NCBI GenBank assembly: GCA_964391195.1 | Contig: CAYMLG010000007.1 | Span: 53,326 to 117,325 of the forward strand | Length of the DNA stretch: 64,000 nt | From: JAAYXE01 sp964391195 | GTDB taxonomy: Bacteria > Chloroflexota > Anaerolineae > Anaerolineales > UBA4823 | Direction of reading: 5' to 3' | Shown: piece by piece, positions 40,608-48,305 of the stretch | Layout of the letters: every line of letters begins with the position of its first letter | Numbering within the stretch: position 1 is the stretch's first letter | Notes under the pieces: generated by a model | The model's input: only the letters and a program-made list of their open reading frames with translations | Databases searched by the model: none | Told to the model about the DNA's origin: nothing | Position numbers and translations under genes: made by a program

Positions 40608-43028
40608 TTAGCCCGAGCGATCGTAGATACGGCGGTACAGGTTGAAGATTTCGTAAATGCGGCGGATATAATCGCGTGTCTCCGAAAAGCGGATGCTTTC
40701 CAGGAAAAGATCCTGATCGTTGGGGGCCAGCTTCTTCCAGGCGATGGCGTTGCCCGGGCCTCCGTTGTATGCCGCCAGAGCTGCGTACATGTCCCCTTCG
40801 AAGCGGGCGCGCTGCTTATCCAGGTAATACACCCCATACCTGACGTTCACCACCGGCCGGTAAAGGTCGGCGGTGGTGTAATTCTCCGGCCAGCCCAGGT
40901 TGCGGTTGATCTCTTCTCCGGTGGCCGGGATGATCTGCATGAGGCCGTTGGCGGCCGCGGAGGAACGCACGAAACTCTCGAACAGGCTCTCCTGGCGGAC
41001 GACGCTGAAAATCAGCAGGGGGTGGAAGCCAAAATCGTGTGCGGCCGGCAGGATCAATTCCGAGAAGTAGGCGCCGAATCGGATGTGGTTGAAATAAGCC
41101 GGGGCGCTGAGGGTGCCCGCGTCGCTCATACCGACGATATTGAGCACCTGGCGGGCAGCCATGATCGCCGAGCGGTAGACGCCGAGATCGAAAAGATAGT
41201 TGGCCAGGCGGTACGAGGCGACCGGGTCGGTAATCACGTTCTGGCGCAGTTGCTCGAATTCTTCCCGGGCGTCCTCGTACAGGCCAAGGCGCCAGAGCTC
41301 GGTGCCGCGGATCAAGAAGCCATCGGAGGCGAGCTCGCCCAGTCCGCGAAGGTCAATATCTTCGGGGATGGCGAAGGTGGAGCGCATCCAGGCGTCGGCC
41401 AACTGGCGCTCGGCCTCCCAATCGATCGCCAAATCGTACACCTGGGGAGGGTTGAAGGCTTCCCGCCCGTGGGCCAGGTCGTTGGCCCGTTCGCTGTAAT
41501 AACCGGTTGGATCCATCGCCGCGGCGGTCTCCCAACTGGCCAGCGCAGCCTGATGGTCGCCCATGGCGGCCTGGGTCTTGCCAATCCAAAATTGGGAGGC
41601 GGAGCGCTCGTAGATGTTCGGCGCCACGCCCAGGCTGCGCTGGAAGGTGGCCAGGGCATTGGGGTAATCTTCGAGGCGGTAGTGGAGGATACCGGCCAGG
41701 AACAGAGCCCGTGGAGAGCGTTCGTCGCCTGGGTACTCAAGCGCCACTCGCTCGTACAACTCGGCGGCCTGCTGGAGTCTGTCGTCGCGCTCGGCGATAC
41801 CGGCGGCATCGAAGAGGAACTCCCCAGCACGGGCGTGGTTTGGAGCCTGGGAGACGAAATCGACCAGAGTCTGAATGGCCAGGGTGTACTGGTTGAGGAA
41901 GGCCCACTGCGTATAGGCCTTCTGTTCCCAGGCGTCGTCCCAATATCGATGCTCGGGATAGCCAGCAATGAGCTGATCCCAATAATTCACCGCAGACGGG
42001 AACACCCCGGCCTCCCGGCTGGCAAGCCCGCTGTAGTACAGCGCCGTGCCGGGATCGCCGGGGGTGCCAAGCAGGTAGCGCTCGAATGCGGCCAGGGCCG
42101 CCCCGTATTGCCCGGCGTGGTAATCGATCAGACCGCGGTTGAGCTCGTCCACCGGGACGCCCGCGTTGACCAGGGCGACCAGGGCGGAGTAAGACTCGTA
42201 GGCGATGGGGAAATTGTTGACCGCGTCCAGGTAGACCGCGTGCGCCTGTTCGTATTGGCCTAGAGAGATGTAAATCTCACCCTTGCGCAGATCGATCAAA
42301 GCCTTGGTGAATTCATTGGTCGTGCGGGCGTAAATATCGTCGTAGAGGGTGAGCGCAGCCGCGGCATCGCCGGAGAGGGCGATCGAACGGGCCAGCTTCA
42401 TCTGCAAGAAAATGGGGTCGTTGAGCGAGGGGACCTGCAGGGCGGCGCGGAAATCGGCGGCAGCGCCGGCATAGTCTCCGGCGGCGAACAGGGCATCCGC
42501 GCGCAGGTTGAGCACATAGCCATCGATCACCCCGGGCCGGACTGCCATGTAATTAAGGTAAGCGCCGGCCGCATCGCTGTAGCGGCCCAATTGAGTATAT
42601 ACCTGGCCGAGGAAAAACTCAGCCCGGGCCGCCTGTATGGTGGCCGGGTACCCTTGCACCACCTGCTCGAACAGGCGGGCTGCTTCTTCTAATTGTCCGG
42701 CGGAAAACCGGGCGCGAGCGGTCCCAAGCAGCGCTTCGGCTTCGATCTCGGGATCCTGGCTGTCATCCGCAGCAGCCTGAAATGAGGCGGCGGCTGCGTC
42801 CCAATCCCCGTTCATCAGGGCTGCATCCCCATTCTTTATGCGAACTGCAGGGACGGGGGTGGGTGATGGGGTTGGGGTAGGGGTCTGGGTGGGAGTGGGA
42901 GAAGCTGTGGGCGTAGAGCTGGCTGTAGGGGTGGGGGATGGCCCAAAGAGGGAGATCGTTTCCATCGATGCGCATGCCAGAGCGAGGACCCCTAACAGTA
43001 TCCCGAGGGAGAAAAGCCGTATTTTCAT
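40608..43028 (-). CDS. Slt-like lytic transglycosylase lipoprotein with TPR repeats
   Basis: An 806-residue lipoprotein (lipobox ALACAS) with a Thr/Pro linker (about 33-62), many TPR helical hairpins (about 70-600, for example AEALLGTARARFSAGQLEEA) and a C-terminal Slt domain. The catalytic glutamate is in FSVVRQESLFESF. SSAAANGLMQIIPATGEEIN and AALAAYNGGPGNAI complete the fold. It cleaves peptidoglycan glycan strands to 1,6-anhydro products. The architecture parallels Slt70, with TPRs replacing the alpha-superhelix. The ATG at 43028 lies 7 nt after TATAGT and has no ribosome binding site, so the mRNA is probably leaderless. Confidence 0.93.
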   Translation of the reverse strand: MKIRLFSLGILLGVLALACASMETISLFGPSPTPTASSTPTASPTPTQTPTPTPSPTPVPAVRIKNGDAALMNGDWDAAAASFQAAADDSQDPEIEAEALLGTARARFSAGQLEEAARLFEQVVQGYPATIQAARAEFFLGQVYTQLGRYSDAAGAYLNYMAVRPGVIDGYVLNLRADALFAAGDYAGAAADFRAALQVPSLNDPIFLQMKLARSIALSGDAAAALTLYDDIYARTTNEFTKALIDLRKGEIYISLGQYEQAHAVYLDAVNNFPIAYESYSALVALVNAGVPVDELNRGLIDYHAGQYGAALAAFERYLLGTPGDPGTALYYSGLASREAGVFPSAVNYWDQLIAGYPEHRYWDDAWEQKAYTQWAFLNQYTLAIQTLVDFVSQAPNHARAGEFLFDAAGIAERDDRLQQAAELYERVALEYPGDERSPRALFLAGILHYRLEDYPNALATFQRSLGVAPNIYERSASQFWIGKTQAAMGDHQAALASWETAAAMDPTGYYSERANDLAHGREAFNPPQVYDLAIDWEAERQLADAWMRSTFAIPEDIDLRGLGELASDGFLIRGTELWRLGLYEDAREEFEQLRQNVITDPVASYRLANYLFDLGVYRSAIMAARQVLNIVGMSDAGTLSAPAYFNHIRFGAYFSELILPAAHDFGFHPLLIFSVVRQESLFESFVRSSAAANGLMQIIPATGEEINRNLGWPENYTTADLYRPVVNVRYGVYYLDKQRARFEGDMYAALAAYNGGPGNAIAWKKLAPNDQDLFLESIRFSETRDYIRRIYEIFNLYRRIYDRSG

Positions 43029-43035
43029 AGATGGG

Positions 43036-43064
43036 ACTATAACCGAGGCCAGAGGGTGTGTCAA
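43036..43064 (-). promoter_or_regulatory. Complete leaderless promoter for the Slt gene
   Basis: On the minus strand TTGACA (43059-43064), exactly 17 nt, TATAGT (43036-43041), then 7 nt to the ATG at 43026-43028. It is the clearest leaderless promoter in the window because both hexamers are near consensus. Confidence 0.75.
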
Positions 43065-43084
43065 GATAAGGCTGCTTGTCAAGC

Positions 43085-43184
43085 NNNNNNNNNNNNNNNN
43101 NNNNNNNNNNNNNNNNNNNNNNNNNNNNNNNNNNNNNNNNNNNNNNNNNNNNNNNNNNNNNNNNNNNNNNNNNNNNNNNNNNNN
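43085..43184. other. 100-N scaffold gap with 11-nt duplicated flank
   Basis: The gap is preceded by GCTTGTCAAGC (43074-43084) and followed by the same 11 nt (43185-43195). The two contigs probably overlap here and nothing is missing. Confidence 0.75.
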
Positions 43185-43224
43185 GCTTGTCAAGCGGCTG
43201 ACCAAGATCTCCGGGGCAGGCAGC

Positions 43225-43335
43225 CTGCCAGTAGTGATGGTTGTTTGGGTTGTGGGCGGCGAAGCCAGACGGCGAGGCCGGGCGCACCCCAAAACAACCA
43301 TTCATTTCTGCTGACATGTTGCGCGTGCACACAAA
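43225..43335. repeat. GC-rich hairpin element
   Basis: The hairpin core is GGGTTGTGGGCGGCGAAGCC...GGGCGCACCCC, flanked by TGGTTGTTT and AAACAACCA, an outer inverted pair. The tail TTCTGCTGACATGTTGCGCG followed by TGCACAC matches the tail of the element at 19917-20034. It lies between the divergent Slt and mtnA genes. Confidence 0.65.
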
Positions 43336-43348
43336 TTTCCCCTGATCT

Positions 43349-43377
43349 TTGACAAGAGCATAGAGGCGTGATAGACT
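43349..43377 (+). promoter_or_regulatory. Promoter for the mtnA operon
   Basis: TTGACA (43349-43354), a 17-nt spacer and TAGACT (43372-43377). The leader before mtnA is about 134 nt long. Confidence 0.75.
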
Positions 43378-43408
43378 CTGACAGTTCGAGAGATGAATAA
43401 AGCAAAGA

Positions 43409-43440
43409 AATGCTGCGCTCTCAGGGAGAGGGCGTTTTTT
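43409..43440 (+). terminator. Possible attenuator in the mtnA leader
   Basis: A stem TGCGCTCTC/GAGAGGGCG with one mismatch is followed by TTTTTT. It lies between the promoter and the start codon of mtnA, so it would stop most transcription unless an alternative fold forms. GGCTC/GAGCC and CCCC/GGGG stems follow in the same leader. No known riboswitch class was recognised. Confidence 0.45.
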
Positions 43441-43517
43441 ATGCGTGTCTATTTGAGGTAGGCTCTCGGAGCCCAGGTAACCCCAACCCCGGGGCAGCGA
43501 CAGCGAGTGAAGCGGAT

Positions 43518-44564
43518 ATGAGAACAGTAGAGTGGGATTACCAGACCGGGCAGTTGAGAATGATCGATCAGCGCATCCTGCCCGGCTCTTTCGAAGTGAT
43601 CGCTTATCGGGACTATCGCGAAGTGGCGAAAGCGATCCGGGATATGGTCGTCCGAGGGGCCCCGGCGATAGGGGCCGCGGCAGCGTTCGGGTTGGCGCTG
43701 GCCGGCTTCCAATCGCAGGCGAGCGAAATCCGCCATCTGCGGGCGGAATTGCGCGAGGCGGCCGAAGAGCTGGAACAGGCCCGCCCGACGGCGGTCAATC
43801 TGGCCTGGGCGCTCAAGCGGATGCTCCGCCGGGCGATCGAGACCGAAGGCAGCGCCGACGATCTGCGGGCGGCGATGCTCGAAGAAGCGCAGATCATCGC
43901 TGACGAGGATGTGGCCATCAACCAGCGCATGGCTGAACACGGGGCAGCGCTGATCCAAAATGGGGATACAATTATTCATCACTGCAACACCGGCGCCCTG
44001 GCGACGGTGGATTGGGGCACAGCATTGGGGGTGATCCGCAAGGCCCACGAGCAGGGGAAGCAGATTCACGTGTTGGTGGACGAGACCCGGCCCCGGCTGC
44101 AGGGCGCCCGGCTCACCGCCTGGGAATTGCAGCAGTACAAAATCCCGTACGAGATCATCAGTGACAACGCGGCCGGGTATTTCTTGCGCACCGGACAGGC
44201 CCAGAAGGTGCTGTTCGGTGCGGACCGGGTGGCGGCTAACGGGGATGTGGCCAACAAGATCGGGACCTACATGCTGGCGCTGGCGGCCCACGACAATCAG
44301 GTCCCAGCGTACTCGGTTGTGCCGACCTCCACCATCGATCTATCGTTGGCTTCCGGCGAACAGATCCCGATCGAAGAGCGCCAGGCAGACGAAGTGCTCA
44401 ACCTGCAAGTCGACGGCGCCTCGGTGGTCCCCGCCGGATCCGCGGCTCGCAATCCGGCCTTCGATGTGACCCCGAACCGGCTGATCAGCGGCATTGTGAC
44501 CGAAAATGGGGTCGTTTATCCTCCTTTCGATGAAAATTTACCCAAAGTGGTGAAACAAGGTTAG
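43518..44564 (+). CDS. mtnA: S-methyl-5-thioribose-1-phosphate isomerase
   Basis: A 348-residue enzyme of the eIF2B-alpha-like fold that isomerises methylthioribose-1-phosphate to methylthioribulose-1-phosphate in methionine salvage. Diagnostic stretches are VVRGAPAIGAAAAFGLAL, RPTAVNLAWAL, the catalytic cysteine in IIHHCNTGALATVDWG, and the catalytic aspartate in GADRVAANGDVANKIGTY. The start at 43518 gives the standard N-terminus MRTVEWDYQTGQLRMIDQ; GAAGCGGAT is a weak ribosome binding site. It takes the product of MtnP (17668-18540). No mtnB, mtnC or mtnD is in the window. Confidence 0.95.
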   Translation: MRTVEWDYQTGQLRMIDQRILPGSFEVIAYRDYREVAKAIRDMVVRGAPAIGAAAAFGLALAGFQSQASEIRHLRAELREAAEELEQARPTAVNLAWALKRMLRRAIETEGSADDLRAAMLEEAQIIADEDVAINQRMAEHGAALIQNGDTIIHHCNTGALATVDWGTALGVIRKAHEQGKQIHVLVDETRPRLQGARLTAWELQQYKIPYEIISDNAAGYFLRTGQAQKVLFGADRVAANGDVANKIGTYMLALAAHDNQVPAYSVVPTSTIDLSLASGEQIPIEERQADEVLNLQVDGASVVPAGSAARNPAFDVTPNRLISGIVTENGVVYPPFDENLPKVVKQG

Positions 44565-44572
44565 GAAGACAG

Positions 44573-45529
44573 ATGAACATTGTACTCACCGGCTCTGTAG
44601 CTTTCGACTATCTGATGACCTTCCCCGGCCATTTCCGGGACCACATTCTTCCCGATCACCTGGATTCAATCAGCCTGTCTTTCCTGGTCGAGTCGCTGGT
44701 CCGGCTGCGCGGCGGCGTGGCCCCGAACATCGCCTATACCATGGCCATGCTCGGAGATCGTCCAACGATTTTTGCCACCGTGGGGGAGGATTTCGAAGAA
44801 TACCGCTTGTGGCTGGAAAACCAGGGAGTGAATACCAGCTATGCGCGCGTCGTTCCCGGGGAGTACACCGCCTCGTTCTTCGCCAATACCGACCGCTCCA
44901 ACGCTCAGATCGCCAGCTTCTATCCCGGGGCGATGGCCCATGCGGCGAGGCTCTCATTGCATGAGCTGGACCCACACCCAGACTATGTGATGATTTCGCC
45001 GAATGATCCCCAGGCGATGAAGAAATATGTGGCCGAATGTCATGAGCTAAACCTGCCCTATTTCTACGATCCCAGCCAACAGATCGTGCGCATGACCGAG
45101 GAAGAACTGTACCAGGGGATCATCCGGGCGCGCGGCCTGTTCGTGAACGAATACGAGTATGCCCTGATTCATAAGGCTCTCGGTCTGAGGCCAAAAGAGA
45201 TCATGGAGAATACCTGTTTCATGGTGGTCACTGAGGGAGAAAACGGCGCTTCGATCTACACCGGAGGCCAGACGATCCACGTGCCGGTTGTGCCACCCGA
45301 GCAGGTGGTCGATCCCACCGGTGTGGGAGACGCCTTCCGGGGCGGGTTCCTCATCGGATACGGTCGAGGCTTCGATCTGGAGACCTGTGGCCAGATGGGC
45401 GTCCTGGCCGCGACCTACTGCCTGGAGCACCGAGGGCCGCAGGGCCACCATTACACCCCGGAGGAGTTCGTCACTCGCTTCCGCCTCTATTTCAACGATC
45501 AGGGGAAGCTGGACACCATTCACAGTTAA
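44573..45529 (+). CDS. PfkB-family kinase, probable adenosine kinase
   Basis: A 318-residue ribokinase-fold sugar/nucleoside kinase. It begins MNIVLTGSVAFDYLMTFPGH, has the substrate-side LRGGVAPNIAYTMAMLGD and the C-terminal PfkB signature VVDPTGVGDAFRGGFLIGYG with the catalytic Asp and anion hole. It starts 9 nt after mtnA and is followed by ahcY, which releases adenosine. Removing adenosine would pull the hydrolase forward, so adenosine kinase is the best-supported role. Similar actinobacterial proteins are annotated as adenosine kinases. Specificity is inferred from context. Confidence 0.85.
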   Translation: MNIVLTGSVAFDYLMTFPGHFRDHILPDHLDSISLSFLVESLVRLRGGVAPNIAYTMAMLGDRPTIFATVGEDFEEYRLWLENQGVNTSYARVVPGEYTASFFANTDRSNAQIASFYPGAMAHAARLSLHELDPHPDYVMISPNDPQAMKKYVAECHELNLPYFYDPSQQIVRMTEEELYQGIIRARGLFVNEYEYALIHKALGLRPKEIMENTCFMVVTEGENGASIYTGGQTIHVPVVPPEQVVDPTGVGDAFRGGFLIGYGRGFDLETCGQMGVLAATYCLEHRGPQGHHYTPEEFVTRFRLYFNDQGKLDTIHS

Positions 45530-45667
45530 GTTTTTGCCGCAGGGCGAAACCCTGCAGCAAGTCAAGACCCTTCCGCGTCGCGGGCTGGACCGGATGTCGT
45601 CAAGGAGTGCTAGATTTCAACCCAACGGCGCGGAGCGGTTCTCATCTCACTTATTATGGAGAACGTG

Positions 45668-46927
45668 ATGGAAAGTTACGATATCAAAGACCCCAAGCAG
45701 GCCGAGGGCGGCCGGCGGAGAATCGAATGGGCCGAGCGAGAGATGCCGGTCTTGCGCCTGATCCGTGAGCGATTTGCCAAAGAACGGCCCCTGGCCGGTA
45801 TCCGCATCGCCGCCTGTCTGCATGTGACCACGGAGACCGCCAACCTGATGCGGACCCTGCATGAGGGCGGCGCGGATGTCGTCCTGACCGCTTCCAATCC
45901 GCTGTCCACTCAGGACGATGTGGCCGCCTCGCTGGTTTCTCACTTCGAGATCCCGGTTTTTGCCATTAAGGGCGAGAGCAACACGGTTTATTACCGCCAT
46001 ATCAACGCTGCGCTGGATCACAAACCGCACCTGACGATGGACGACGGGGCGGACCTGGTGAGCACGCTGCACAAAGAGCGCCGAGAACTGCTGGAGAACG
46101 TGGTTGGCGGGACGGAAGAGACCACCACCGGCGTAATCCGTTTGCGGGCGATGGCTGCGGATGGGGCGCTCGAGTTCCCGGTCGTGGCGGTCAATGATGC
46201 TATGACCAAGCACTTCTTCGACAACCGCTACGGCACCGGGCAATCGACCATCGATGGGATCATCCGGGCCACCAATGTTCTGCTGGCGGGAAAGACGGTC
46301 GTCGTCGCCGGTTATGGCTGGTGCGGCCGCGGCTTTGCCATGCGGGCGAGGGGTATGGGCGCCAACGTCATCGTGACCGAGGTGGATCCGCTGCCGGCGC
46401 TCGAAGCGGTGATGGATGGCTTCCGGGTTATGCCGATGATCGAAGCGGCGAAGATCGGCGATATCTTCTGCACCCTGACCGGCGATTTGAATGTGATCGA
46501 CCGCCAACACTTCGAAATAATGAAGGACGGGGCGATTGTCGCTAACTCCGGGCATTTCAATGTGGAGATCAATATCCCGGCCCTCGAGGAAATGGCTTGC
46601 GATAAACGGCTGGTGCGTCCATTCGTCGAGCAGTACGAGCTGGATGATGGGCGGCAGATCAACTTGTTGGGCGAGGGCCGCCTGATCAACCTGGCCGCGG
46701 CCGAAGGCCACCCGGCGAGCGTGATGGATATGTCCTTCGCCAACCAGGCGCTGAGCGCCGAATTCATGGTGCGCAACGCCGAGAAACTGGAGAAGAAGGT
46801 GTACAGCGTGCCGGCGGAGATCGATAAGGAAATCGCCCGCTTGAAGTTGGAAGGCATGGGGGTGTCGATTGATACCCTAACCCCCGAACAGGTGGCGTAC
46901 CTGAATTCCTGGGAATCGGGCACGTAA
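45668..46927 (+). CDS. ahcY: Adenosylhomocysteinase
   Basis: A 419-residue NAD-dependent enzyme that splits S-adenosylhomocysteine into homocysteine and adenosine. Seen are ACLHVTTETANLMRTLHEGG, SNPLSTQDDVAASL, the catalytic region NDAMTKHFFDNRYGTGQS, and the NAD motif VVAGYGWCGRGFAMRARGMG. The length fits the short archaeal/Thermotoga-like form that lacks the roughly 40-residue insert. I chose ATG 45668 because GGAGAACGTG precedes it; an ATG 12 nt upstream is less well placed. It is third in the mtnA operon, and a strong terminator follows. Confidence 0.96.
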   Translation: MESYDIKDPKQAEGGRRRIEWAEREMPVLRLIRERFAKERPLAGIRIAACLHVTTETANLMRTLHEGGADVVLTASNPLSTQDDVAASLVSHFEIPVFAIKGESNTVYYRHINAALDHKPHLTMDDGADLVSTLHKERRELLENVVGGTEETTTGVIRLRAMAADGALEFPVVAVNDAMTKHFFDNRYGTGQSTIDGIIRATNVLLAGKTVVVAGYGWCGRGFAMRARGMGANVIVTEVDPLPALEAVMDGFRVMPMIEAAKIGDIFCTLTGDLNVIDRQHFEIMKDGAIVANSGHFNVEINIPALEEMACDKRLVRPFVEQYELDDGRQINLLGEGRLINLAAAEGHPASVMDMSFANQALSAEFMVRNAEKLEKKVYSVPAEIDKEIARLKLEGMGVSIDTLTPEQVAYLNSWESGT

Positions 46928-46956
46928 GCGACGGCCTCGCGAAAACCCGCATAATC

Positions 46957-46996
46957 CCTGACTCATCCCGAACATGAGGGATGAGTCAGGCTTTTT
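46957..46996 (+). terminator. Intrinsic terminator after ahcY
   Basis: Perfect 13-bp arms CCTGACTCATCCC/GGGATGAGTCAGG with an 8-nt loop, followed by CTTTTT. It lies 30 nt after the stop codon. Confidence 0.92.
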
Positions 46997-47246
46997 AAGG
47001 AGGGTTTCCCCGCCGCTAAGTCCCTGCCCCCGTCGCCAATGCGCCAACCCGCCCAGTCCATAACCAGAAACACCCGCGCGGCTGTAGGGGCACGGCGAAA
47101 CGTACCAGCTCCTCGAAATTACCAACCCCGCCGCCGTGCCCCCCTGACTGGCGCGATTTTGCCAATCGGGAAGGGTATGGCGGGGTAAGCCGGTCGGTGG
47201 ACGGAGGGGTTGGATGGCGGTGAGGGGCCGGCCTAGCAGGCGTCTC

Positions 47247-47276
47247 TTTTGGTAGGCCGCCGGTGCCTGAATCGAA
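47247..47276 (+). repeat. Copy B of a 30-bp dispersed repeat
   Basis: TTTTGGTAGGCCGCCGGTGC followed by CTGAATCGAAG. It matches copy A at 38425-38456 in inverted orientation, apart from a 2-nt indel. Confidence 0.8.
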
Positions 47277-47597
47277 GATCCGCCTCTACCAGGATCAGGG
47301 TTTCATGTTGTGAATGCGTACGTTCACCCGCAGCGGGCGCCCTCCCTCATGTCGTCCGGGGTGGCGTCGTTCCCTCTGTGTTCTCCGTGTACTCTGTGGT
47401 GAAGCCTCTCATCCGGCGGGCGCAGACAGGATACAACTTCCCCAACGCATCCGGAGCTCCGCTCGCCATCGGTGTAGGCGAGCTTGGCGAATTCCCCCAC
47501 ACTCTGTCTTCTCAGATAACTTGGTGGTAAAGCCCTCTCACACCAAAGGCCATCCCATTCGGAGGAGGGGAGCCGAAGCCGGGCGGCGAACCCCCGC

Positions 47598-48149
47598 TCA
47601 GGGCACGATGATGTCCAGGTAGATCGGGTCGCCGAACGGGACGCCGGCCGGGGTATGGGCCTGCCAGGCGCTGCGGTACGCGCCGGATTCCGACGGGGCG
47701 GTGAACGTGATGCGGATGGTGGCTTCCGCCTCGCTGCGTGCGGGGAACAGGGCCTGCAGCGGGCCGGCGCCCAACTCCGGTCCGGAGATCAGGCGGACGG
47801 AGTAAGTCTCATCCCAATTGCAGGACCCGGAGTTGCGGACCAGCCAGCGCTTATCGATCACTTCGCCGGGCTCCACCTGCGTTCCATCGGGGAAGGTCAG
47901 GTCTTCCAGGTAGGTCAGGTTGTCAAAGCAAGCGGGGGTGGCGGTGGGGAGAGGGGTGAGGGACACCGCCGGCACCTGAGCGGTCGGTTGGATGGCGATA
48001 ATCGGGGTGAGGGGGATGGGAGCGGTTGGTGGCTGGTACAGATCTGCCGGTTGGGTTTCTTCGGGTGTGGCCTGGAACTGCCCACAGGCGGCCAGCAGGA
48101 TGGTGAGCCAGAGGATGATGGCAAAACGGAGCAGGACTGGCAGCTTCAT
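47598..48149 (-). CDS. Lipoprotein with NBR1-type Ig-like domain
   Basis: A 183-residue lipoprotein. Signal peptide and lipobox (LLAACG) are followed by a Pro/Thr-rich linker (about 27-73) and a single NBR1-Ig-like domain: FPDGTQVEPGEVIDKRWLVR, NSGSCNWDETYSVRLISG, and the closing SGAYRSAWQAHTPAGVPFGD. In Chloroflexota this domain is frequent on surface lipoproteins; its binding partner is unknown. The stop lies at the edge of a repeat-rich region. Upstream is the recA terminator, so it is a separate transcription unit. Confidence 0.87.
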   Translation of the reverse strand: MKLPVLLRFAIILWLTILLAACGQFQATPEETQPADLYQPPTAPIPLTPIIAIQPTAQVPAVSLTPLPTATPACFDNLTYLEDLTFPDGTQVEPGEVIDKRWLVRNSGSCNWDETYSVRLISGPELGAGPLQALFPARSEAEATIRITFTAPSESGAYRSAWQAHTPAGVPFGDPIYLDIIVP

Positions 48150-48192
48150 GGATTCATTTTACCCCATCCTGCCAGGTTAAAAGAAAGCGAAA

Positions 48193-48295
48193 CTCGCCCC
48201 GGAGTCTGGCCTTCTCCAAACCTGGCGGTATCCCTTTGCCTTCAACCCGCCATATTGGGGGGCAACTGGAGAAAAAGGCCGGACTCCGGGGCGAG
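48193..48295 (-). terminator. Large hairpin after recA
   Basis: Perfect 14-bp outer arms CTCGCCCCGGAGTC/GACTCCGGGGCGAG continue into an imperfect TGGCCTTCTCCA / TGGAGAAAAAGGCCG stem, with a loop of about 50 nt. It begins 10 nt after the recA stop on the minus strand. Confidence 0.75.
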
Positions 48296-48305
48296 GTCAG
48301 CCTCG

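Larger units (their letters stand above)
46928..47597. other. 670-nt gene-free region with repeats
   Basis: No gene is visible on either strand. It holds the terminator at 46957-46996, a GTAGGGGCACGGC...GCCGTGCCCC element (47082-47144) like that at 14741, copy B of the 30-bp dispersed repeat (47247-47276), and a degenerate ACAGAG-type unit (CTCTGTGTTCTCCGTGTACT then CTGTGGTGAAG, about 47374-47404). It looks like an accumulation site for small repeats. Confidence 0.7.

Noticed and set aside
43056..43352. Open frames running through the N gap
   Set aside because: Frames across unknown bases are artefacts, and the flanking duplicate shows the gap length is arbitrary.
43384..43517. SAM- or SAH-type riboswitch before mtnA
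   Set aside because: None of the conserved core boxes of SAM-I, SAM-II or SAH riboswitches could be found; only generic stems and a T-tract are present.
45530..45655. SAH riboswitch before ahcY
   Set aside because: The gap contains a simple GCAGGG/CCCTGC hairpin but no SAH aptamer core, and the gene is within an operon.
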